A stretch of DNA of 64,000 nucleotides from Entoloma clypeatum. Taxonomy: Eukaryota; Basidiomycota; Agaricomycetes; Agaricales; Entolomataceae. The notes under the pieces were generated by a model. That model made no database searches, was not told the origin of the DNA, and worked only from the letters and a program-made list of their open reading frames with translations. The position numbers were made by a program, and so were the translations under genes. The stretch lies in NCBI GenBank assembly GCA_963565915.1, contig OY751492.1, positions 4,278,001 to 4,342,000 on the forward strand, read 5' to 3'. Shown piece by piece: positions 44,944 to 55,266 of the stretch (the stretch's first letter is position 1; every line of letters starts with the position of its first letter).

Positions 44944-45502
44944 TCAAGGCGATCCGCACAAGACCCTCCCGCGCCCCCCTTCCCATTCCGTCGCATCACT
45001 CCCTGAAAACTCGGTCATTTTTCGCTCACTCGGCCTCTCAAGCATCCCCAACGATGATGGACGCCATAGTGATGAACCCTGACGCTGTGGAAATGGGGTC
45101 GTAGAAGCGATTTCAAGGTTTGGAAAGGCTGGGGTGGTGATGGCGTGGACGCCAAGGATAGTGGGGAGTGACGGATAAGGATAATTGATGTGAGATATTT
45201 TGCCAGAAGATGACGAGGATCTCCGCCTCAGAACGCAGCCCCGAATACCAATGCGCCGAGCCCCAGTCGTGTAGGAGAGAAAGCGGGGGGTGTTGTCAAA
45301 GACATGGGCGATGTCGTTTTCCTCGCTTTCCTCTACGCTGACCATGGGTGTTGGGTGGTTGAGGTAGAGATTCATGGAGGAAAGGTCTACAACAAGCTGG
45401 GCGGCAACGCTGCGGGGATGTTCGGCGAACTAGAATGTGGTACGTTGCCTTTAAGACATTCAATAACGCACCTTCAACTACCAAAGCAGTCTCGCATGCC
45501 AC
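44944..45502 (-). CDS. Possible hypothetical gene, low support
   Basis: Minus-strand open frames 45502-45296 (starts MACETALVVEG) and 45375-44944 (143 aa, ends LCGSP) could be two exons, but I found no convincing intron joining them, no domain and no codon pattern that favours this strand. The plus strand carries competing frames. Kept only because the 500-bp area is GC-rich and open. Confidence 0.2.
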
Positions 45503-45744
45503 GTCACTGCACTGCAGCCATCCACATCTTTCTACTGTTCAGGGTCACGAACATACCAGCACGAGCGCTGGCCTTAGCCTTCGAGGGCTTAACCCCACGA
45601 AACGTGCCGCTTGCCGTCATATCATGCGAAAGCAGTTGAAAGCGCCGATGGTCATGACGGCGGTGGACGGTAGGACAGAGAGATGTAGATGAGTGTTCTT
45701 GATTTGATCGCCAACAAACAGCGCTCAATCAGCAGGCGCTACAA

Positions 45745-48700
45745 ACGCCCAGGCATGCCATACTACACGTGTCGACACTATAGAGATAGAGAATGTCAGA
45801 TATCGAGCGCCTTCCGCCACCTCGTGTATTTTGATTTTCGAATATGAGTTCTGCGACAATGCCGCGGTGAGTACCTCATTCGCTACACTGACTAAGTTCT
45901 GACGGGATGGAGAATATAGTGTCAATGCCGTACGGATAAAAGGTATGGATAATTTCGCGATCTGAGACTGCAAGCGCTCACACTATGCGAAAGAAATCGA
46001 ACTCGTGCTTGCAAAGCCCATCGGGTTGACTCGGACGTCAGCCCCAGTTTTAGAATTGCACACAGCGACAGGGACGCCCCCACCGCCAAAGCATTTCAAA
46101 CGTGGGGAAACTATCCTAAGATGGGTGTTGGAGGATAAACCAATGTGTGTCCTTCCGTTTCTCCTGCAGTGACAGGTATTTGACTTGTCGTAGTATTGAT
46201 GTACGATCAGAAGCCCGCGTTCGTCTCCTCAAGGCTCGCAATTTGTTGCCTCAAAATAAACCCACACTTGAGAGGGAATGGACGTTGTCGTTTTACGAAA
46301 TGGCTAATCGCGATCCTTCAAGTGAGCCCTTTTTCTTCTGAACTCCATTTTTTCGAGAGATGCTGATCAATCTCACTAGCTCCTTCTCTTGTTCAAACTC
46401 ACGATCCCATCATCAAGGTCTATTTTGACCATGAGGTGCGTTTCCTCGTCAGTTTCCTCGATGAACTACAAGGATCCACGTTCGTCCCCGGTTCAGGCTA
46501 CTCCCAGTCAACCTGATATTCCGGCGCCTATTGAGGCAGTCCGCCAGGCCGCAAGTACCGCACTCTCTAATATGAAGACCCTTGGTTCGCACATCCAAGG
46601 CGTTGTATCGACAGTCGACAGCACGAAAGACCAGGTTTCTTTGTTCCTCGACACACTTTCCAAGTTCAATAATCTGGTCAGCGGGTTCGCCAAGGCAAAT
46701 GTCACTCAAGTTGTAAGATGGTATTCGTGTATTGATTTAATGCTTAGATCCACCCCTATGCACAAGCTGCTTGGACTATACTCTCCGTTGCATCCAAGGT
46801 TTGATTTCCGTATGTTACACGAGACCGATGTGGTTGACACTTGATAGATGATTCTTGATCAATTGAATCGCGACAACTCAATCATTTCCCTCTTTAGAAA
46901 GATGACTGAAGTGTATGAGTTTCTTACGGGGAAAGAGTTACAGCGCATCGAGTTCATGAAGGTCGTCGTAGAGCGCATGACCAGTCAAACTCTAGAATGT
47001 GCTCGTTTCGTTCGGGACTACTCGGAAAACGAAAAGTTCCGTAAGTTGAGGTAGCATCGTAACATTACCAGTGGCGAACTCACCTTTGTTTTAAGGCACG
47101 AGATTCGTCAAAAACTTGCTGTCTGAAACGGATGACCGCGTGAAAGATTTTAATAAAACCTTCGACCAACTTATGCAAGAGTTCCGTGATGGTGCGGCGG
47201 GAGATACGTTGGTCATTGTACATCGGATCTGGGAACATCTTGAAGCGTTGCGTAAGTCTTTTTTCAATTGATTCCGATGGTGCTTTCCTGACGCCTGCAC
47301 GTTACAGCAGAGGATTTAGACCTTAACAGTATGCCCTATGCTGCCGGTGCGGGCCTCAATACCCAAAAGCTTTGTTTGAAAGGGACCCGTGCCGAAATCC
47401 TAGGCGACATCACAGACTGGATTAACGACCGCGACGAGGACACGCGTATATACTGGCTTCACGGCACCGCTGGATCCGGTAAATCTGCCATCGCCCACAC
47501 TATCGCTTACCACTTCAAAATGCTTGGTCGCCTTGGCTCTTTCTTTGCTTTTGACCGTAACGAGGTAGCGGAACAGCGCCATAAGAAAATCTTCGCAACG
47601 ATCGCACAGGACCTCGTTAATTGCGACCCAAAATTACGGAGGGCGCTGGTTACTACCATTCATCACAATACATCGCTCAGGAACACCCCCGATATTCTGC
47701 AGCAGTGGGAGGAACTCATCGTGAAACCTGCTCAGGCAATGGAGGCGACGGCAGGTCCTATTGTCATTGTCATCGACGCTTTGGATGAGAGTGGCGATGT
47801 GGAGTCGCGGCGACATATCCTTCGAATTTTGGCTGGCCACATGACGAGGCTTCCTGCCCACTTCCGCATTCTTCTGACATCACGACCACTCCCAGACATT
47901 GAAAACGCGTTCAAGGATGTCACCCATACTCGCTGGAAGGCTATGGAAACCATTGATTCAACAGAAAGCGACATTCTGCGCTATATTTCCAATCAGCTAT
48001 CGGTGGTAGAGCTGGGGACCGCTCGAGTGCAGGAATTCGCTGGTCCTCTTGCGCACAAATCTGGATTTCTGTTCGAGTGGGCACGGTTGGCATGTGCATA
48101 TGTGAACGGGGAGAACGACGCAGGGATAGGATTTACTGCAGAGGAGCGTTTCTTGACCATCATCAATCGCAACAAAGACGTTCCGCTGCTTGACGACATG
48201 TACAGCTTCACTCTGCACACGATGTTCCCGCCACAGCAACGCCAACGCGAGATTCGTATTGGCCGCTTCAAGTCGGTTATGGCCCAGATACTCGGAACTA
48301 TTCACCCACTTCCTCTTGCCTCATTAGTATCGATGAGGCACCGCTTTTCTGACGATTCAGATGTTGATCTTTGCTCCATCGTGATCCCCATGGGTGCTCT
48401 CCTCAGCGGGACCACTGATTCTTCAATCCCTATACGCGCCCTCCATGCATCCTTTCCCGATTTCCTAACTGAACGCGATAGGAGCGGCGAGTACTTCATC
48501 GACGTGTCTGCCAAAGTACAGAAAAATCTAGCCTTGTCCTGCCTTGGAGTGATGAAGAACGGGCTGCGATTCAATATCTGCCAACTGCCGAGTTCCTACC
48601 CCCCTAATTCCAAAGTCCCCGATCTCGACGTTCGTGTCAAAGAACGTATCTCCCCGGAACTGGCATATTCATGTCGATTTTGGACCGTCCACGTGTGTAA

Positions 48701-49916
48701 CACACCCTTCAATGTGTCCATTGCAAACTCCGTTCGTGAGTTGTTCAGTGGAAAGGAACTGTTGTTCTGGTTTGAAGCGCTCAGCCTCCTCAAGTCCATT
48801 AATACATGCGCTGGGTCACTGTCGTCTCTCATTCAGTGGATCATGGTATGTCAACCCGTTTGTTTTTCATATGTCTTCTAAGGTATACTAGCCCCACGAA
48901 GAATGTAAAGGAATCGTGGACGATGCAGCAGATGCACAAAGATTTCTTCGACTATTTAGCGGCATTATTGCATTCAGTACCCCCCATCTATACCTCTCCG
49001 CACTACCTTTTTCGCCCAAGACTTCCCATATCTCGATGATGTTGGCAGACAAGTCTTGTCGTTCTGCAAAGATCATTTCGGCCCACAACATAACATGGCC
49101 GGTGGTGCAAGGAGAGCTACGTGGTCATTCTAGTGGTGTGTGTGCTGTTGCATTCTCGCCAGATGGCAAGCGCATAGTGTCGGGGTCGTATGACGAGACA
49201 ATCCGATTGTGGGATGCTGAGACCGGAGAGCCGCTGCGAGCACCTCTGGAGGGACATAACGGTGGGGTCAGCTTTGTTGCATTCTCGCCAGATGGCAAGC
49301 GCATCGTGTCGGGGTCTGATGACAAGACAATCCGATTGTGAGATGCCAAGACGGGAGAGTCGCTGGGAGCACCTCTGGAGGGACACCAGGGCCGGGTCAC
49401 GTCTGTTGCATTCTCGCCAGACGGCAAGCGCCTCGTGTCGGGGTCTGATGACAAGACAATCCGATTGTGGGATGCCGAGACGGGAGAGCCGCTGCGAGCA
49501 CCTCTGGAGGGACATCAGGATGTGGTCAGGTCTGTTGCATTCTCGCCAGACGGCAAACGCATCGTGTCGGGGTCTGATGACAAGACAATCCGATTGTGGG
49601 ACGCGGAGATGGGAGAGTCGCTGCGAGCACCTCTGGAGGGACATCAGGATTGGGTCTGGTCTGTTGCATTCTCTCCAGACGGCAAGCGCATCGTGTCGGG
49701 GTCGTATGACAGGACAATCCGATTGTGGGATGCCGAGACGGGAGAGCCGCTGGGAACACCTCTGGAGGGACATCAGGGTTGGGTCTTGTCTGTTGCATTC
49801 TCGCCAGACGGGAAGCGCATCGTGTCGGGGTCGACTGACAACGCCATTCGGTTATTTGACCTGAACACCAAAGTAAGTTCCTTTCGCAAAACTATTCAAT
49901 CAATTTTGAATGCATA
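45745..49916 (+). pseudogene. NACHT-WD40 NLR-like protein (NWD), one nonsense codon
   Basis: A fungal NOD-like receptor. The 5' exons (45745-46440) encode a short beta-rich region (TIEIENVRYRAPSATSCILI; EIELVLAKPIGL). Helical exons with IEAVRQAASTALSNMK and LDQLNRDNSIISLFRKM follow. From about 47311 a NACHT domain has Walker A GTAGSGKSAIAHT, Walker B IVIVIDALDE and sensor RILLTSRPLP; a long helical arm ends at 48845. After an intron (48846-48891) the frame has [13 protein letters not shown] and six WD40 repeats to 49916. Such proteins act in non-self recognition and programmed cell death. An in-frame TGA at 49339-49341 replaces the Trp of a LWD motif in repeat 2 and would cut off four repeats. 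Everything else looks intact, so the damage may be recent, an allele or a sequencing error. The N-terminal start is not resolved. Confidence 0.8.
49120..49870 (+). repeat. Six near-identical 129-bp WD40 repeats
   Basis: Each 43-codon unit reads GH-x3-V-x2-VAFSPDGKR, then VSGS, then [11 protein letters not shown], with very high DNA identity. Differences cluster at the residues just after GH and after V (SSGVCA, NGGVSF, QGRVTS, QDVVRS, QDWVWS, QGWVLS). The reverse strand stays open for 218 codons, but that is only a shadow of the repeat. Confidence 0.9.
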
Positions 49917-49927
49917 ATAAATTCAAT

Positions 49928-50660
49928 TCAGCAGGTTTCTTCACCAACCTTCTCGACTTGCAAACAACATGCTCTCTGTGATCCTGCTGGAATATTTCGG
50001 ACCACCAGGATGAACGAGCAAGGCTGGTTTACTGGTCGCGCCGCCGAACTTTTGTTCTGGGTTCCGTGTGATACCAGAAATACCTTCTTTTTTCCCGGAA
50101 CCATGATGGTCTTCCCCAGAGGAGCGGAGGTTGATGTCAGCTGTATGGTACACGGTGATGAATAGTGCAAGGTAAACGATTGTTGAGATCTTTGCGTTAC
50201 GATGAGGCCTAGTACCCACTTAGGCGTTCTCGAGGGATACTTATTGTCGTTAGGGCACTCACCGTGAGAGTGCGAGCAATCCTGGATCATCGACATTGTG
50301 ATTTGAATAGATATACATGTACGCGCTTTGATTGTTTCAATGCGTGGTGTAAAGAGAAAGTAAGGAGCGAGTATTGTACGGTATTCAAGTTCTCGTCACC
50401 GACATCAGAGGTTTCGTTCAAATAAATATTCCGGCTCGCTAGGAGCTTGGGATTAAGTTAGTGTGTGTATGGCTTGGGTGAGGGATGGTGAGTGCGTTCT
50501 AAAAGGTCGAAGACCTGCAGAGGGGAATGTGAGTTCAAAAGGGGACGAGCGAGAGCAGGGAGACGAACCAATGATGACGAAAGAAGACGATTAAAAAAGA
50601 GCGACGTCGAAGTTAGGAAAGAGCAGGGCGGATGGCACGTGTGGTGGACGTGGGGTGAAG
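49928..50660. other. Intergenic between the NLR and the mating locus
   Basis: An open minus frame (50296-49928) has no domain. The 50,300-50,660 stretch is A/G-rich and may hold the 3' region of the pheromone gene. No other gene was recognised. Confidence 0.4.
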
Positions 50661-50662
50661 GA

Positions 50663-50821
50663 TCAGGCGATCACGCAGTATCCCCCATAACCAGCTTGGG
50701 CGTCGGCGTTGATTAGCTCCTGCATGATGTCGCCCCGACTGCGGGGTTCAGTGGCGAAGATGGTGACATCGGATTCGACGTCGGTGAGCATTGGTAGTTC
50801 GATGGTGCTCAAGGTGTCCAT
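50663..50821 (-). CDS. Mating pheromone precursor 1 (CaaX CVIA)
   Basis: A 52-aa, intronless frame starts MDTLSTIEL and ends GYGGYCVIA followed by TGA. The C-terminal Cys-Val-Ile-Ala is a CaaX box for farnesylation, proteolysis and carboxymethylation. The acidic N-terminal pro-region and the short hydrophobic/Gly-rich C-terminus are typical of basidiomycete lipopeptide pheromones; the mature peptide would be roughly the last 12-14 residues before processing. ATG 50821 is preferred because longer upstream frames have no such pattern. It lies about 650 bp upstream of and divergent from the STE3 gene, as expected in a B mating locus. Confidence 0.85.
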   Translation of the reverse strand: MDTLSTIELPMLTDVESDVTIFATEPRSRGDIMQELINADAQAGYGGYCVIA

Positions 50822-50939
50822 TCTGGATGTGTGATTGGAGAGGATGACGGTGTGCGGAGATATAGAGGATGTGCAGAAGCGTGAAAGGTTGAACGTGGAG
50901 CGGCAAAGGTGAGCACTTGGGCGACGATATGGAAGCACA

Positions 50940-51471
50940 CCTAGGTATTTAAGCTATGTGTGCAAGGACAATGGGGTGATGGGGCCATTGTCTAAAAAAG
51001 CCAAAGGCCCATTTTTTGCACACAGACGGTGGTACCCCGTGACACGAGGGTGGATATCGAGATGTGGAGAGGGTTAGTGCGTCCCTCTTCAATCCGCTGA
51101 TTCTTTGGATCTTGAAGCACCGAGACGCGAGAACGATGGCCGACTCGTCAATGTGCTATTGATTCCGACGGGGTGGGGATAGCTTTTCAGAGGCGCGTTG
51201 TACATTCTATATAAAAAGTCACCGTTGCACATTTTCAGCTGGACGTTCTGTCGATAAGTAGAAGACTTATAAGTATTTGCGGTGGTGGGCAGTGTCGGCG
51301 CATTACATAAGTCTCTGAAAGAGGATGTCACACTGGTGTCACACCCATTGTCCCCGTTACACAACAAAGGGCTTTTGTCGACCTCATAAAGCCGGAAATG
51401 ATGAGCCTACGTTTCCTCCCCCTTACCTCTACCTCTCCTCCGGGCCACCCTTTTCCAACAACTCCGCCTCG
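50940..51471. promoter_or_regulatory. Shared upstream region of pheromone 1 and STE3
   Basis: The space between two divergently transcribed mating genes. It holds the TATA-like TTCTATATAAAA near 51208 and an ACAATGGGG motif near 50970. ACAAAGGGC at 51365 resembles the ACAAAGGG element bound by HMG-box regulators of fungal pheromone response, but this is a visual match only. Confidence 0.35.
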
Positions 51472-53015
51472 ATGTACGACCCAACTTACCCTCTTTTCCC
51501 CATTTTCGCCTTCACTGGATTCGTCCTCGTCTTGATACCTCTTCCTTGGCATCTCCATGCTTGGAACTCTGGGACATGTTTCTACATGATGTGGGCCGCT
51601 TTGGCGTGCTTGAATCAGGGCGTCAACTCTGTCGTCTGGGCCAACGACGTGATAGATCGGGCGCCGATATGGTGTGATATCTGTGAGATTGCTTTCTTTC
51701 TCCTCGTCTAGCCGACGTTCTCAAGAAAATTCTTTTATAGCGATACGGATCACGATGGCAGCAGCAATCGGCCTTCCAGCCGCGTCGCTTTGCATCAATA
51801 GACGACTCTATCACATCACGACTGTCCAAGCGGTCACCATTTCACACGCGGAGGTCGGTCATCCCTTTTGACGTATCTTTGTCTTTTCTGATATTGTTCG
51901 TTTGCTAGAGAGTCCGCGCCATACTGATAGACACGCTGATTTGTGTCGCTTTCCCACTTCTATGCGTCGGTCTTCGTGAGTTCACCCATGCCCTCTGCTC
52001 GTCAAGCCCGTAACTTACAGTGCTTCGCAGAATATATCGTTCAAGGCCATCGTTTCAATATCTATGAGGGCGTTGGTTGTTTCCCAGCCTTGTATAATAC
52101 ACTCCTTACCTACTTCCTATCGGGCATTTGGCCCATCGTCATCGGCATGATATCTGCCGTCTATTGTAGTAAGTTGTTTTCTCTCTCTTTCTCAGTCCTT
52201 TCTGACTCTTTACAGCACTCTCCATTCGCTCGTTCCTCCGTCGTCGCATACAATTCGGCCAATTCCTCGCCTCCAGCAAATCGTCACTCACCATGAGTCG
52301 CTACTTCCGCCTCATGGGCCTGGCGCTGTCCGACATCCTATGTACCACCCCTCCCGCGATATTCGCCATATGGCTCAACGCGCACGTCAACACAGTTGGT
52401 CCTTGGCGCAGCTGGGCCGATACCCACCTCGATTACTGGCGCGTGGAGCAGTACCCGGCTGTCCTCTGGCGCGCGAACAGGCTCGCGGTCATCAGCTTGT
52501 CGTTCACGCAGTGGGTGACCCCCGCGTGCGCCTTGATATTCTTCGCTTTCTTCGGGTTCGCGGACGAGGCGAAGAGGAACTACCGCGCGGCGTTCTGGTG
52601 GCTCGTCAAACCACTCGGTCTGAGGCCTCCTCCTACCGGTGGCAAGTCCTCTGCTGTCCCATCGATTGGGTAAGCAGCTTTCTCCATCCCTTCCAATTCA
52701 GTTTGTGCTCATGCTCATCCTTGTTAACTCAGGCAATTCAAAGTCAAACCTACTCCCCTCTCATCGCTCGACGGATCTCTTCCTCCGTATTCTCCACCCG
52801 CCTCGTCATTTTCAATCCTTCACGACAAGAAACAGCAAGATTCTTTGAGAGACTCTTTGACGCATGTTGACGATGCTATGTCTACCTCATGTTCTCATTA
52901 CTGCAATTCCCCATTTTCCTCGCCATCAACTGATACGTTCACCATACATACCACGTCTTCTGGGCTTGACCCTTTTCGATCACCTGACTCTGTAAAACTA
53001 GACTCCACCGTTTGA
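51472..53015 (+). CDS. STE3: Pheromone receptor of STE3 type (B mating type), intact
   Basis: Six exons (51472-51682, 51741-51853, 51909-51975, 52031-52168, 52216-52669, 52733-53015) give 1,266 nt, 421 aa, without a stop. Seven helices can be traced: LFPIFAFTGFVLVLIPLPW, FYMMWAALACLNQGVN, WCDI with AAAIGLPAASLCINRRLYHI, LIDTLICVAFPLLCVGL, YNTLLTYFLSGIWPIVIGM, YFRLMGLALSDILCTTPPAI, and VTPACALIFFAFFGF. The hallmark YIVQGHRFNIYEGVGCFPALYNT lies between helices 4 and 5. A Ser/Thr-rich cytoplasmic tail follows. The protein is a plasma-membrane GPCR that senses non-self pheromone and signals through a G protein and a MAP kinase cascade. At the fourth junction the acceptor at 52030 is chosen over 52020 because only it keeps the conserved QYIVQGHRF frame. 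Confidence 0.92.
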
Positions 53016-53788
53016 GTAGCTCACGAACTGTATTCTTTACATTAGCACAAGTTGATTCATTTCAGGTGAAATGAATAATGCACGAGTGTTTTGCCATTGT
53101 ACATTGCCTTCGTCTTGCTCGTCTTCTAATATCAATCAATTTGATTGGGGACTCCGAGTCAGAACTAGTTTTCAAATACGAAATTGGACGCTTGGTTTTC
53201 ACTGCGTAGGAATTAGACACCTCGGGGACACTGGACGGTCGTTCTGGCGTGTGCTTTTGAACCTTACCATACTTTCGGTGCACAAGACAATAGCGCTCAT
53301 GGAGCGAGGGGGGCGCTCGCGCTGACGTGTACTTGGATGTGATGTTTATTGCGTATGAGTCACAGTCAAGGGGGATAATATCATGTTCATTTATTGCATG
53401 TCAAATACAAAAGTGCATAAATATTGGTATGTTAGAACATTGTAAGACTCGAGAAGATCGAAAACTGGAATAATGATAATGAGCAATGAGTGGCGTGTGG
53501 GGCGTGGTTATGGCTACAGCTGGATGTTAAGGAAAGTATGCAACCCTTGCAAAGGGTGCTGGATAAATGTACAGTTGTACGGTAGAATGGTGGCTGTGAT
53601 GGAGGAGGGTGAGAAGACGTTCGGCTGCTGACGCGAACGGACGAGGGCACGTACTGAGTGTAAAGTAGGCATCTATCAGCGAGTCTTGAATTGGGAATCG
53701 AAACGATGCGGGGTCTGGGGAAGGAAAGATAGTTGTGGCTGGGTGACGGCTATGATGTTAAAAGGCGTACTATGGAAGTAGTAAAAGC
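53016..53788. other. Intergenic within the mating locus
   Basis: The 3' region of STE3 followed by sequence with no convincing gene. Minus frame 53650-53432 is Ser/Pro-rich without a domain. It probably includes the 3' UTR of pheromone gene 2. Confidence 0.5.
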
Positions 53789-53950
53789 CTATGCGATGAC
53801 ACAGAAGCCGACGACGAGGCCTGACCCGGATTGTTCCTCGTCAACGAGCGGCTTCTCATCAATGGTAGGTGATGTGTTTCCAGGCGAAGACAGAATGGCC
53901 GAGAGGTCGCCAGAGTCTGTGAAAGCGTCGAGAGTTGTGAAAGCGTCCAT
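53789..53950 (-). CDS. Mating pheromone precursor 2 (CaaX CVIA)
   Basis: A 53-aa intronless frame begins MDAFTTLDAFTDSGDLSAIL and ends SGLVVGFCVIA, then TAG. It has the same plan as precursor 1: an acidic pro-region with many Ser/Asp, then a short hydrophobic peptide and a CVIA CaaX box. An acidic DEEQ stretch about 12 residues before the Cys is a plausible processing point. The N-terminal MD-x3-TL/I resemblance to precursor 1 is modest, so the two would be different specificities rather than recent duplicates. It lies 770 bp downstream of the STE3 stop, on the opposite strand. It is easily missed because it is short. Confidence 0.82.
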   Translation of the reverse strand: MDAFTTLDAFTDSGDLSAILSSPGNTSPTIDEKPLVDEEQSGSGLVVGFCVIA

Positions 53951-55266
53951 TGTGGTTGGTAGTTATGAGTTGCGAGAGGGTTGTTTAGTGCAAAAAGGCT
54001 GGGAGAGCAATTTGGCTGTTTGTTGTGCAGATATGAGGGGCGTCGCAAGGTTAACTTGAAGGACCCTGGGGATATGTGCCCAACTAAATAGTCCTGTGAG
54101 AGGCCATACGCGCCATTGTTCACCGCCGCGGACAAAGGACAATGGGCCATGTGTCGAGATACTTATTTTGGGAGAAGGCCATCGTTCGGCAACCATTGTC
54201 ATGGAATGCGTGACAAAGTCACGATTGTGACAACAATAACCCAGCCGCATTTGGAATGCCATCTCTTGCGCTTGCGGATTATGAAGTCCTGTACAGTCTC
54301 ATCGGAATCGACGACAAGGCCCCCAGTGGACCACCGGAAATGTTGGGACAATGATGGCTACGCCGGGCGGCGTCAGAACTTACATGGTCATCCAGAGACC
54401 TTTGCGGTAATTTAAAGGGATCGCTAGAAGTCTTAGGTGAAGTCTTTTACATTTTATATCAATACTTGGAAAAACTCCTCGCCAGATACTGCATCATCGC
54501 CCAACACACACCAGAGCCTCTACGCCGTTACCTACCTGCAGGTCGGACGCGCCACGTCCCCTTGGGTGTTGACGCTGTTTCTGAGCGGACTTCGTGTGGC
54601 ACGTTCCAGTTAAGAGACTCGGCAGTAATCGACTATGAACTGCGTGGTGTCCACTGTCCACCATCCGAGTCTGGCAGGTTTCTCTTCTCCCTCTGTATCG
54701 ATTGCCTGTCCTTGAGGCCATTGTTCTAGAAGGCCTGAGCCGTCGCGTCCGTAGCGTCCGGATATGTCTTCACCGCCCACTGTCACCTTGTATGGTCACA
54801 CCTTTCTCTGCCGGCATTTCTTGGACCTGCGTTTCTCGTGTCTACATGCGTTCAGTTATTGCCTTGTGCAGAGATTGATGAGATTCACAGTTGAGCCACG
54901 CCGTACTTTTTCTTCAGCAATGTTATAATGAACCATCCATCAACTTGATCAGCATCCCGCACAAACGGTGGGATACGAGGCCGTCATTCATGGAACAGTC
55001 CAGAATGCTGGCCTGTTGCGAGCTGCCTCTCGTGGTCGAATGAATGTCAACCAATTGGGGCCTTGGACCCTACGTTGTAAAGTGTTTCCCCTTTGTAAAT
55101 GACATTCAATACATATTTAGCATGGTACTGTCCTAATAATCCCTTTTCATGACGCATACAATCAAGCAACAAAAAGCGTCAACGTATTCGATCAATCAGG
55201 CTTGCCTCCCTCAATTCTGGATAACATGGCCTGAGCGCCTCCAAGATCAGCATTGTCGCCGCGTTA
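53951..55266. other. Intergenic, no gene recognised
   Basis: ACAATGG/CCATTGT words recur (54138, 54204), which could be HMG-type sites upstream of pheromone 2. The short plus frame 54466-54729 contains CIIA internally but is not a CaaX protein. Nothing else was seen. Confidence 0.4.

Noticed and set aside
49117..49798. Long minus-strand frames (218 and 109 codons) opposite the WD40 repeats
   Set aside because: They are periodic shadows of the 129-bp repeat unit; the plus strand has the conserved WD40 pattern.
54466..54729. Short ORF with CIIA, considered as a third pheromone
   Set aside because: The CIIA is near the N-terminus and not followed by a stop.
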